Below are positions 24,756 to 33,457 of a DNA stretch of 46,184 nt, piece after piece (position 1 is the first letter of the stretch; every line of letters begins with the position of its first letter). The notes under the pieces were generated by a model. That model did no database searches and had not been told where the DNA came from. It was given only the letters and a program-made list of their open reading frames with translations. The stretch spans positions 1 to 46,184 of the forward strand of contig NZ_LDOT01000039.1 of the NCBI RefSeq assembly GCF_001029445.1, given 5' to 3'. Made by a program: the position numbers and the translations under genes. The DNA is from Photobacterium aquae (GTDB lineage Bacteria > Pseudomonadota > Gammaproteobacteria > Enterobacterales > Vibrionaceae).

Positions 24756-26407
24756 GGCCGGGCCGAGCACTCCCACGTCCAGTCGGTAATATTATTCGTC
24801 AAGGGCCAGCCGTGATCGTGGGGTTCAACCATCGGCGAAGCCAGATTAAGGCAAGGATTGCCCGCATACAAATGCTGCAAATTCACCAGCCACGTCCAAG
24901 GGACATCCTGATAGACCAACTGCTGGGCCTGTTGGAAATGGGGCATCGCCTCCAGCCACGACGGCGATGACTGGGCCGCATCCAGCTCGCGGTCCACGGC
25001 GGGACGGCTATAATACCCGCTATTGTAGAAATCCACTCCGCGAAAACGGCTATGGTAGGTGTAGCGCATCTCGCTTGGCGACAGCGCCCCAAACCCGAAC
25101 AGCACTGGGGAACGGTGCATCACCTTGCTGATATTCTCCCAACTTGTTCCCTTAGTCCTGACGGCAATGCCCAGCGGTTTGATCATCTGCGCCACGGCCA
25201 GCACCAGTTGCTCGCGAATACTGTCGCCGGATTTGTAATAGAGCGTAAACTCAGCCCTCACCCCGTTCTTGGCCCGAACACCGTCAGGCTGAACCTGCCA
25301 GCCAGCCGCATCCAGTTGCGCCTTAGCCTGATCCAAAGAGGTATGGCGGTGAACCGGTTCTGTGCTCCACGGCAGACCATCGGCTATCGAGTATGCTTGC
25401 CTCGCGTGGCCATCCAACAAGGCGCCGACCAGCAGCTTCCTGTCAATGATTCCATCGATCGCTGTCCGTATGGCCTTGTCACTGGTGACATCATTGCCAA
25501 TACTATGGCCGTCATAAGGCACCATCGGCCAGGCGATCCCCCGGTTATCGACACTGGTGATACTCCATAACTTGGTCGTTCCCGGAAGATTACGTGCATA
25601 TTGCGGCGGGATCGCAGCAAGATCGAGCTGACGGGCCAGCAACTGGGTGTAGCGGCTCTCCTCATCGCTAAAAACGATAATAAGATGGCGGAGATGAGGC
25701 TGGGGGCCGTAATACAGGGGATTGGCCACCAATTCGAGAAGCTGTCCCTTTTGCCAGCGCACAAACTGATACGGGCCGGAGCCAATCGGATGCTGCGCAT
25801 AATCCGCCCCGTACGCATGCTGCGGCACAATAGCCAGCGAGGCCAGCGTATCCGCGAATAGAATATCCGCTTGCTTGAGGTAGAAGGTCAGCGATTCCGG
25901 TGAGTTAACCTCTATCCGGTCAAGGTTGCTCAAATCATAGAGCGTCGCGGCCGACTGGGCCGTACGATAGGTAAAGGCGACATCCTCCGCCGTCAGGGGC
26001 TTACCGTCACTAAATACCAAGCCGGGACGGAGTGTGACTGTCCACGCCTTCTTGTCAGGGGAGAGCGTCCAGCCCTCCGCCAAGTCCCCTTCCACATTCA
26101 GCTCGCCGTTGCGTTTGAGCAAAGCCGATTGGATCAAAGGATTATTGTATCGGCCCCAACCATAAATGGGATCGAAACCGGCCTCCGGCTCATCCCCCAG
26201 CGAAAGTGTCACTGGCTGATCATAACCGTCCGTGGCCTGCACAGAGGCTGCCGGATGATCCGATACCGCAGACCACGCAAGCGGGTGCCAAGCCGCACCG
26301 CTCAATAGCACCGACACAGAAAGGGCGGAGCACAGTGCCGATCGTCTTCTGGCCTGCGTCCCGTTGTTTTTTCGTTTCACCACGAATGGGAACGTATTAT
26401 TGTTCAT
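24752..26407 (-). CDS. Periplasmic solute-binding protein (SBP_bac_5), candidate NikA-like nickel binder
   Basis: A 551-residue binding protein. A basic N-terminus (KRKNNGTQARRRS) and hydrophobic 27-45 form a signal peptide, probably cut after AWSA. The core matches family 5 binding proteins: LAEGWTLSPDKKAWTVTLRPGLVFSDGKPLTAEDVAFTY and GSGPYQFVRW. Start ATG 26407 overlaps the hypF stop by 11 bases. Placement directly after hypF in a [NiFe]-hydrogenase array suggests nickel (or a nickel chelate) as ligand, as with NikA. The family also binds peptides, and the sequence alone does not decide. Permeases and ATPases follow without gaps. Confidence 0.82.
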   Translation of the reverse strand: MNNNTFPFVVKRKNNGTQARRRSALCSALSVSVLLSGAAWHPLAWSAVSDHPAASVQATDGYDQPVTLSLGDEPEAGFDPIYGWGRYNNPLIQSALLKRNGELNVEGDLAEGWTLSPDKKAWTVTLRPGLVFSDGKPLTAEDVAFTYRTAQSAATLYDLSNLDRIEVNSPESLTFYLKQADILFADTLASLAIVPQHAYGADYAQHPIGSGPYQFVRWQKGQLLELVANPLYYGPQPHLRHLIIVFSDEESRYTQLLARQLDLAAIPPQYARNLPGTTKLWSITSVDNRGIAWPMVPYDGHSIGNDVTSDKAIRTAIDGIIDRKLLVGALLDGHARQAYSIADGLPWSTEPVHRHTSLDQAKAQLDAAGWQVQPDGVRAKNGVRAEFTLYYKSGDSIREQLVLAVAQMIKPLGIAVRTKGTSWENISKVMHRSPVLFGFGALSPSEMRYTYHSRFRGVDFYNSGYYSRPAVDRELDAAQSSPSWLEAMPHFQQAQQLVYQDVPWTWLVNLQHLYAGNPCLNLASPMVEPHDHGWPLTNNITDWTWECSARP

Positions 26408-28769
26408 TGTGAATTCCATACCAGAGTTGGCCCAGCGCAATGCTGGCATCGTTGACCGGGAGTTGCCTGCAAGGCAGAACCGGCAAGCCCAACGCGATAA
26501 GTTGTTGCTGGCACAAGGCATACAGCAATTTGTTTTGAAACACCCCGCCGCACAAAGCGATACAAGGCTGCTCTTCTTTTTCCCCCCCAGCCCGCTTGGC
26601 TTGGGAATAATGTGCAACGGATAGCTGGCAAACAGCATCGGCCAGAGCCTGAATAAACCCCAAAGCAATAGAGGCCGTCCGTGCATGCGATAAGGGCTCC
26701 GCGTTGACCGCCGCGACGATCTGCCCAAACAACGCCTGCGTATCCCACACTTCACGCCCTTCAAACGCCACCAACGGCAATTCAAACGCCGCCCGTGCCT
26801 CTTCGCATTGGCCATTGCCATCAGCCGCGCCCACCAGTGCCGCCCGCGCGGAAAGCTTCATTCCGGCCTCCCCTTCAAACTGGGTCTGACCAACCAAGCC
26901 CAACAACCGGGCAACGGCATCAAACAGACGTCCCATCGAGCTACAGGCCACACAGGCCGCCTTGGATGCCCATAACCGGTGCAGGTTTCGTATCCAGCGA
27001 GGGTCTACGCCATCAAGAGCCTCCAACTCCATCGCGACAACCTCATCGGCGCTGAACCGCTCGAACAGCAGAGCCAACATCAACCGGGTCGGATCCTTGA
27101 CTGCACTGTCACCGCCTATCAAAAAGAAAGGCTTAAGACTGGCGACACGCCGATAGCCATGAACATCGGCCACCATCGCCTCAGATCCCCACACACTGCC
27201 GTCATCACCCAGCCCGGTACCATCAAAGGCAAACCCCAGCACAGGCGCGGTCCGTTGGTTGATCGCCAACTGGCCGAGAATATGCGCATAGTGGTGCTGC
27301 ACCGCGAGATGCGCCGCAGGAAACGCCTGAGCAATCTGGGTCGAGGCATAATCAGGGTGCAAATCGTGCACCGCGACTTCTGGTGTCAAACCGTAGCAAT
27401 GAATAAGAAAATCGGAGACTTGGCGATAGTGCTGCTCACTGGCCAAGGTATAGAGATCGCCAATATAGGGGCTGACGAGAACCTGCCGCTCGAACGCGAC
27501 AGCCAAGCTGTTTTTCTGCTGGGCCCCGGCTGCGTAGACCGTGCGGTCAACCGGTTCGGGCAGGGAAAAGCTCAACGGGGCATACCCGCGCCCGAGTCGG
27601 AGCACCATCTCCTGACCGTTGATGACCTGCACGACGCTATCGTCACACGGGTGCTCGATAGGACGGTCATGGTCCAAAATGCCGTCAACCACCTGTGCCA
27701 GCTGACCAATCACCGACTCATAATCAGTGAGAATAGGCTCCCCGCTGATATTGGCCGAGGTTGCCACCAGCGGCGTCGCCAAGCCTTCCAGAAGCAGGGT
27801 ATGCAAGGGGGTATAAGGCAAGAACAAGCCAAGAGTGTCGATATCCGGCGCCACACTATCAGCCACCGCGCACACCGGGTGCGGCTGCTTTTGCATCAGG
27901 ACAATCGGCCGACGGGCACTGCCCAGTGTCCGCCACTCATCGCTGTTACCAACGACAATTTGCCTAGCCATCGCCTCGTCCTTCACCATCACTGCCAACG
28001 GCTTGGCCGGGCGTTGCTTGCGAGCGCGGAGCAACTGGACGGCGGCATCATTGGTGGCATCGCACATCAAATGAAAACCACCCAATCCTTTAACGGCGAT
28101 AATTTTTCCCTGTGATAACGCCGTGATTGCCTCGCTCAAAGCGGCCTCTTCTGAGCCCGTTACCGCGCCGTCGACTGTCAAATAGCGCAACTGGGGCCCG
28201 CAATGATGGCAGCTAATCGGCTGGGCATGATAACGGCGATCCAGCGGGTCATGATAGGCACGGGCGCAATCCGGGCACATGGCAAAACCCGCCATGGATG
28301 TCGCCTGCCGATCATAGGGTAGATGGCGAATAATCGAATAACGCGGGCCGCAGTTAGTACAGTTGGTGAAGGGATAGCGATAAAAACGGCTGGCCGGATC
28401 GGCCATATCAGCAAGGCAGTCCTCACAGGTTGCCATATCCGGCGACAGCGCAACGGTAGCCCCCGCAGAAGATTCATCACTTCCGATGATATGGAAACCG
28501 TCAACCGGTAGCCATTGGGCGAGATCCTCTACCGTACAACCGTCAATGCGGGCCAACGGCGGCGGATTGGCAATGATTTCCGCAACGCAAGCCTCAACCG
28601 ATGCCGCGCTGCCATGAAGGTGAATCGTCACGCCCTGCGCGTTGTTCAGCACCGTGCCATCCAGTTCAAAACCCTTTGCCACGCGATAGACAAAAGGCCG
28701 AAAGCCGACCCCCTGCACAATGCCTTGGATTTTCACCTCACAATGGCGAATTGTTGTTGCTACAGCCAT
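26397..28769 (-). CDS. hypF: Carbamoyltransferase HypF, hydrogenase maturation
   Basis: A 790-residue complete HypF, which makes the carbamoyl group from carbamoyl phosphate and ATP and passes it to HypE for CN ligand synthesis. Domains in order: acylphosphatase (about 7-95, with GIVQGVGFRPFVYR), two zinc fingers (C-x2-C-x18-C-x2-C twice, about 112-190), YrdC-like domain (about 205-385) and Kae1-like carbamoyltransferase domain (about 400-785) with the metal-binding VQHHYAHI. Length and motifs are all normal. A GGAG ribosome site lies inside the end of the preceding gene. It sits between the HypF-like paralogue and the importer genes. Confidence 0.95.
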   Translation of the reverse strand: MAVATTIRHCEVKIQGIVQGVGFRPFVYRVAKGFELDGTVLNNAQGVTIHLHGSAASVEACVAEIIANPPPLARIDGCTVEDLAQWLPVDGFHIIGSDESSAGATVALSPDMATCEDCLADMADPASRFYRYPFTNCTNCGPRYSIIRHLPYDRQATSMAGFAMCPDCARAYHDPLDRRYHAQPISCHHCGPQLRYLTVDGAVTGSEEAALSEAITALSQGKIIAVKGLGGFHLMCDATNDAAVQLLRARKQRPAKPLAVMVKDEAMARQIVVGNSDEWRTLGSARRPIVLMQKQPHPVCAVADSVAPDIDTLGLFLPYTPLHTLLLEGLATPLVATSANISGEPILTDYESVIGQLAQVVDGILDHDRPIEHPCDDSVVQVINGQEMVLRLGRGYAPLSFSLPEPVDRTVYAAGAQQKNSLAVAFERQVLVSPYIGDLYTLASEQHYRQVSDFLIHCYGLTPEVAVHDLHPDYASTQIAQAFPAAHLAVQHHYAHILGQLAINQRTAPVLGFAFDGTGLGDDGSVWGSEAMVADVHGYRRVASLKPFFLIGGDSAVKDPTRLMLALLFERFSADEVVAMELEALDGVDPRWIRNLHRLWASKAACVACSSMGRLFDAVARLLGLVGQTQFEGEAGMKLSARAALVGAADGNGQCEEARAAFELPLVAFEGREVWDTQALFGQIVAAVNAEPLSHARTASIALGFIQALADAVCQLSVAHYSQAKRAGGEKEEQPCIALCGGVFQNKLLYALCQQQLIALGLPVLPCRQLPVNDASIALGQLWYGIHNEQ

Positions 28770-28774
28770 CGTGC

Positions 28775-30511
28775 TTATCTCCGGCGACGCTGCTTGAGCA
28801 ACAAGGCACCGACACTAAGATTGCTGCCATCGAGCATCAGGCGACGGTTGGCGAACAGGGAGAAGTTCTTGCCAACGCGTACCGCGATACGCTGGGCAAG
28901 GCACTCGTTGCCCATTTCATTACCCGCCAGCACGACCTGCTCGATACCATGCTTGCCGTCGAGGTGCTCGATCCACGTAGCCAGATAGTCAGCCAGAGAA
29001 TCCATGATCCCAAACGCCAACTTGGGCACTAGGCTGTCATCCCCGTTGGTGGCAAGCCGAAAGGCCATGATACTGGCTAGAGTCTGGTAGAAATCCAACC
29101 CGCTTACCGGCGATGATTCATCAAAGGCAAAATCAATACGGTGCGCATTCTTGCCACGGTAGGCCAACGCCGCCGCGACGACCCGATCGGCCAACTGCTG
29201 CTTCGACAACCCCGATGACGCCAGCCCCATCACACAGGCGGCTGCCGCAAACAAGGTGGTGAGGTTATCGCGCTCGCCCTGAAACAAGGTATAGGCCATC
29301 TCAGCCATGGCATCGGGGTACTCGGTGGTGAAGCGGCCAACCAGCTCGCTACGCCCCCGCGTCTCCAACTCGTGAAGCAACTGCTCCCCCGTTTTGGGCA
29401 ATGGGCGCAGCATAAAGAATACCTCGGTATTCAGGCGGTGATCGAGAACGGCAAGCTGACCGGGGGACTGGTCGCTAAAATACACCACGGCACTATTGCG
29501 CAACACGCCCGATTCAATATTGCCACCATGAAGCGCGCACAGCGCATGGGTTTCCCGCCCTGAGGTGTCAGGGGTATGCGACGAAAACATCACCTTGCCC
29601 TTAACCTTGCCCTTGTGCCAGTCGGCACGCAAACCACGGATTGTCGCGCTGTCATGCAGCGGCTCCTTGATCCCGAACAGCGGGTTGGGCAACGGCATTT
29701 GCGAGGCGTAAGCCAGCTCACTCCACTGGCCGTTAACCCAAGCTACCGCCATCTTGGCATCGCTGGTGTGGTAAAAGAGATAGTCCATCCCCTGCTGGCG
29801 CAGCACCTCGGCCAAAACAGACAGCGCCCGGCTCCAAGCAAAGCGCACATCATATAGGGTATGCACCAATGTTTGGTGATCCTCCTTGGCACGCAACGCA
29901 ACCCGCGGCTTTTCCAAGCTCGATAACGCCAAGACATGGTGGTGATCTGCCGCAAAATGGGCAGAAAGCCGATTGGGGTTGCACACCAGAACCTGCGCCC
30001 GCAGGCCATCGGCAAACGGCGTGGTCCGGAAATCATAGCGGTGCCCTGCCCAAATCAGTTTCGCCTCACCGCAACGGCGCAACTGGGCAGCCAGCTCCTG
30101 CAAGCCGCCCAGCGAAACCTCGCCGGGTACGTGCTTTTCACCATGACACAGCGGGCATTCCAGCGCCATTTGGCCAAACAGGGATGACTGGTTGTCGGAA
30201 AACTGCGGATGGCAATGGTTGCAGAACGGCAATTGCACCATGAGGTGGCTGAGAGCGCTGCGGCTGCCGATCCGCTCCGCGACCTCCTCCATCTTGGCAT
30301 CCGTCAACCAGATTGAGTAAAGGAAATCCTTGGCAACCGACGCAGCCAACGCTTCCAACTGGCTCTGGTTGCCCTCTGCTTCGAGAATAAAGCAGCTGTT
30401 GTGCCAAGCGATGGTGACCTGCAGTTCAGGATAATCAAGGTAGTGGTTGCACAACTGGGCGTAGAACGGCACCTTGCGCGAACAGGCAAAAGAAAATCGA
30501 ATTAGCTTCAT
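28775..30511 (-). CDS. HypF-like paralogue, hydrogenase accessory protein of unknown function
   Basis: A 578-residue protein in the maturation cluster. Around residues 95-125 it has one zinc finger pair, CNHC-x18-CPLC, with exactly the spacing of the HypF fingers. The next part (about 130-215, with LSSLEKPRVALRAKE) faintly follows the YrdC-like domain, and the C-terminus (about 440-575, with DFYQTLASIMAFRLA and an ending LSVGALLLKQ) follows the last part of the HypF Kae1-like domain. The HHxxH metal site of active HypF and the acylphosphatase VQGVGF motif are missing. I infer a diverged HypF without carbamoyltransferase activity, perhaps a scaffold or chaperone. The gene is followed 5 bases later by true hypF. 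Similar proteins probably sit in Shewanella-type hya clusters, but I could not check. Confidence 0.75.
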   Translation of the reverse strand: MKLIRFSFACSRKVPFYAQLCNHYLDYPELQVTIAWHNSCFILEAEGNQSQLEALAASVAKDFLYSIWLTDAKMEEVAERIGSRSALSHLMVQLPFCNHCHPQFSDNQSSLFGQMALECPLCHGEKHVPGEVSLGGLQELAAQLRRCGEAKLIWAGHRYDFRTTPFADGLRAQVLVCNPNRLSAHFAADHHHVLALSSLEKPRVALRAKEDHQTLVHTLYDVRFAWSRALSVLAEVLRQQGMDYLFYHTSDAKMAVAWVNGQWSELAYASQMPLPNPLFGIKEPLHDSATIRGLRADWHKGKVKGKVMFSSHTPDTSGRETHALCALHGGNIESGVLRNSAVVYFSDQSPGQLAVLDHRLNTEVFFMLRPLPKTGEQLLHELETRGRSELVGRFTTEYPDAMAEMAYTLFQGERDNLTTLFAAAACVMGLASSGLSKQQLADRVVAAALAYRGKNAHRIDFAFDESSPVSGLDFYQTLASIMAFRLATNGDDSLVPKLAFGIMDSLADYLATWIEHLDGKHGIEQVVLAGNEMGNECLAQRIAVRVGKNFSLFANRRLMLDGSNLSVGALLLKQRRRR

Positions 30512-30524
30512 AGGACACCTGACA

Positions 30525-31061
30525 TTAGCCGCGTTTGAATGAATCGGGGATCAAGGCATTGATATCGACATCGGCAACCCGCCGACACTCAATACCCAGC
30601 GAGCCCATATGGTCGAGCAGGGCTTTTTCCATCACCGGGATCGCCGCCTGAATTTTTCCTGTCAGACCTAAATGCATAGGCTCCAGCACGGTCGGCACCA
30701 CGCCGACAATCCAGGTATCCGGCCGATCGCCCACCATCTCCATCATGATCAGGGTCTGCAGCATTTCCACTTCGTGGGCGCTGCCCTGCCAGTCGATTTC
30801 CGGCGGCGCATTATCAAAGTTGAAGTAATAGACCTGACCGGGCTCGACCCCGGCGGCATTGACGGTATCCACCACAACCAAGTGGTCATAGCGGGACAGG
30901 ATCGGCGTCAGCCCCTGAGCCAGCGTGCCGCCGTCCAAGGTGTCGATTTGGTGTTCGGGATGACTAAAGCGGTAATTTTCAGCAATATAATTGACGAAGT
31001 GTACGCCGACTCCTTCGTCGGCGTACAAGACATTGCCAATACCAAGCAGCAATATCTTCAT
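30525..31061 (-). CDS. hyaD: Hydrogenase large-subunit maturation protease (HyaD/HybD type)
   Basis: A 178-residue endopeptidase that trims the C-terminal extension of HyaB once nickel is inserted. It begins MKILLLGIGNVLYADEGVGV, the family signature in which the Glu of DEG binds nickel; the second acidic ligand is expected in VVVDTVNA and the His in GSAHEVEML. It overlaps hyaC by ATGA. Its substrate tail is visible in the adjacent hyaB gene (residues 549-567). Confidence 0.93.
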   Translation of the reverse strand: MKILLLGIGNVLYADEGVGVHFVNYIAENYRFSHPEHQIDTLDGGTLAQGLTPILSRYDHLVVVDTVNAAGVEPGQVYYFNFDNAPPEIDWQGSAHEVEMLQTLIMMEMVGDRPDTWIVGVVPTVLEPMHLGLTGKIQAAIPVMEKALLDHMGSLGIECRRVADVDINALIPDSFKRG

Positions 31062-31741
31062 TCAGCGTGATCCTTACGGACGGATTTGTAATCGTAACCG
31101 GACAGGATCGAGTCGGCCGAACCGTTACGGAAGCGGATCCCGGTCCATACCACCATGTAGATGTGCATAAACACAAAGATGATGAAGGCCCATGTCACGT
31201 AGTGGTGCCACAAACGAACATTCGCGAGCCCACCCATCAGGCGAGTCAGGTAGTCCGTCACCGGCAGCAGCAAGGCCGCCAGACCACCGTGATAAACGTT
31301 GTCATACAGCATCAACCCCGTTACGCACATGAAGATGGCCAATGTCGAAATACCGGCATACACCATCAGCTGCAACGGACCGTAGGCACCGTGGTGCGGC
31401 GGCTTGCCCATCCACAAATACGCCTTGATCTGCTGAAGCCAGCTCTTGGTGCTCAGGGCATCACTGATAGAACGTCGTTCCACATTGCTGCGGCTAAAGA
31501 AGAACAGGTAGACCCGGGCCATCGTGATTGCCACCAGCATGAAGCCAAACACCTCATGGGCAAAACGGATCCAACCATTGACCAGCACGTCACTGCTGTC
31601 CGGTGCGACCAAAAACGGCCACGAGATATAAAAACCCGTGATCACCAAGGCCGTAATCGCCAAGGCCCGCAGCCAGTGGCAGACGCGGATAACAACAGAA
31701 AAGACCCGCTCTCGTTTATAGAGAACTTCTTCGGTACTCAT
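31058..31741 (-). CDS. hyaC: Ni/Fe-hydrogenase cytochrome b subunit (HyaC)
   Basis: A 227-residue inner-membrane di-heme cytochrome b that passes electrons from the periplasmic hydrogenase to quinone. Four main spans, with histidines suitable for heme in RVCHWLRAL, RFAHEVFGF and LWHHYVTW...FMHIYMV. Length is close to E. coli HyaC (235). The gene starts 10 bases after hyaB and its ribosome site (GGAG) overlaps the gap. Confidence 0.93.
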   Translation of the reverse strand: MSTEEVLYKRERVFSVVIRVCHWLRALAITALVITGFYISWPFLVAPDSSDVLVNGWIRFAHEVFGFMLVAITMARVYLFFFSRSNVERRSISDALSTKSWLQQIKAYLWMGKPPHHGAYGPLQLMVYAGISTLAIFMCVTGLMLYDNVYHGGLAALLLPVTDYLTRLMGGLANVRLWHHYVTWAFIIFVFMHIYMVVWTGIRFRNGSADSILSGYDYKSVRKDHAE

Positions 31742-31751
31742 CGCGAACTCC

Positions 31752-33455
31752 TTACAGTGCGTTAGGATCGATACGGAACTGGCTCAGAGACTGGCCCTTG
31801 TAGTCCATCACGTGTACCGAACAGGCCATGCACGGGTCAAAGGAGTGGATCACCCGCAAAATCTCCAACGGCTTGGTCGGATCATCCAGTTTCAGGCCAA
31901 CCAGAGAAGCCTCGTACGGGCCCACCTTGCCATTGCCGTCACGCGGGCCGGCATTCCATGTGGTCGGCACCACGGCCTGATAGTTCTCGACCAAACCATT
32001 CTTGATACGAATCCAATGGCTCAGCAGGCCACGCGGCGCTTCGATCATCGCAAAGCCCTTGTACTCCTTAGCTGCATCGAGATCCGGCGCAATGTAGGTC
32101 GAGGTATCAGACTGGATATTGGTGACAAGGGCATCAAAGGTACGGTTACCATGACGGGCCTGCACCAAGGTATGCAGCATACGAGCCGCAGTACGGCCCA
32201 ACGTGGTAAACAAGGCTTCCTTCGGCAACCCGGTACGGGCCAAGAAGTCATCGACAACCTCGACGACCTCCGGCACACCACGGCCGTAGTTCACCAGCAT
32301 GGCGGCCAGCGGGCCGACTTCAACCGGCTCTCCGGCATAGCGCGGGGATTTCACCCATGAATATTTGCCCTCGCCGTCAACCGTCGGCAGCTTGCCATAA
32401 ACGGTATCGCGCTCGACAAACGGGGTATGCTCGGGGATCGTCGTTCCATCAAGCGGATGCTGCGGGTGCGCCGCGTTATACCAAGAGTGAGTGACATCCT
32501 CTTCGATCTTGTACGGGTCGATATCCTCGACATTGGCCAAGTCGCCGTTGCGAACAATACCGCTCTTGAACAGGTGCTGGTTCTGGCCAACCAGTACATC
32601 ATCGGTCGACATGAAGTTGCGCACGTTGACACCGCCGAGCACCGAGGTCTCTTTGCCGTAGGCGTCAGCCGCCATGATCAAATCAGCCTGGTAGGCACGC
32701 TCGATAAACTCCACCACCGTGGCCCTGCGCTGTTCCCACTCCTGGAGCCTTGCTGGGTTGATCATGTCACGGACACAGGTGATCCCACCAACCACTACCG
32801 ATTGCGGGTGCGGGTTCTTGCCCCCCCAAATCGCCATCATTTCGGCCACAACACGCTGAATTTCCAACGCCTTGAAATAGTGAGACAAACCAATCAGGTT
32901 CTGCTCCGGCGTAAACGAATACGACGGGTTCCCCCAATAGGCATTGGCAAATGGCCCAAGCTTGCCGGTATCGACAAACTTCTTCACTTTCTCTTGCACC
33001 GCACGCAGCTCGCCTTCACCGGCAGCCATCGGGGTATCGGAATACTTCATTGCTACCTGGGCGGCCTTGGCTGGATCCGCCTTCAGGGCAGAAACAACAT
33101 CTATCCAGTCGAGGCCGTGCAGGATATAGAAGTGCACGATATGGTCATGCATGTGCAGTGCTTCGAGCATCATCGAACGCAAGTACTGGGCATTCATCGG
33201 AACGGCCGCGCCAATGGCATTTTCCACCGCCATGGTGCCGCACAGGTAATGCGAGAAGGTACAAACACCGCAGATGCGCTGAACCAACAAACCGACGTCA
33301 AACGGCGTACGGCCCTTGAGGATGATCTCCAGCCCGCGGAACAAGGTCGAAGACGCCCACGCCTTTTCGATCACATTGTTCTCGTCGACCTCGACTTCAA
33401 TGCGAAGGTGCCCTTCAATGCGGGTGATAGGGTCAATTACAACACGTTTGCTCAT
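31752..33455 (-). CDS. hyaB: [NiFe] uptake hydrogenase large subunit
   Basis: A 567-residue catalytic subunit. The Ni-Fe site cysteines are C62 and C65 (RICGVC) and C542 and C545 (DPCMACSVH). The last 19 residues after His548 are the extension removed by HyaD. The protein has no own signal and is exported with HyaA by Tat. Sequence type is group 1, respiratory H2 uptake. It starts two bases after hyaA. Confidence 0.97.
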   Translation of the reverse strand: MSKRVVIDPITRIEGHLRIEVEVDENNVIEKAWASSTLFRGLEIILKGRTPFDVGLLVQRICGVCTFSHYLCGTMAVENAIGAAVPMNAQYLRSMMLEALHMHDHIVHFYILHGLDWIDVVSALKADPAKAAQVAMKYSDTPMAAGEGELRAVQEKVKKFVDTGKLGPFANAYWGNPSYSFTPEQNLIGLSHYFKALEIQRVVAEMMAIWGGKNPHPQSVVVGGITCVRDMINPARLQEWEQRRATVVEFIERAYQADLIMAADAYGKETSVLGGVNVRNFMSTDDVLVGQNQHLFKSGIVRNGDLANVEDIDPYKIEEDVTHSWYNAAHPQHPLDGTTIPEHTPFVERDTVYGKLPTVDGEGKYSWVKSPRYAGEPVEVGPLAAMLVNYGRGVPEVVEVVDDFLARTGLPKEALFTTLGRTAARMLHTLVQARHGNRTFDALVTNIQSDTSTYIAPDLDAAKEYKGFAMIEAPRGLLSHWIRIKNGLVENYQAVVPTTWNAGPRDGNGKVGPYEASLVGLKLDDPTKPLEILRVIHSFDPCMACSVHVMDYKGQSLSQFRIDPNAL

Positions 33456-33457
33456 TC

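Noticed and set aside
27000..28115. Long open frames on the plus strand opposite hypF and the hydrogenase genes (e.g. 26979-28115, 32427-33461)
   Set aside because: They are antisense shadows of well-supported genes in GC-richer DNA and have no domain content.
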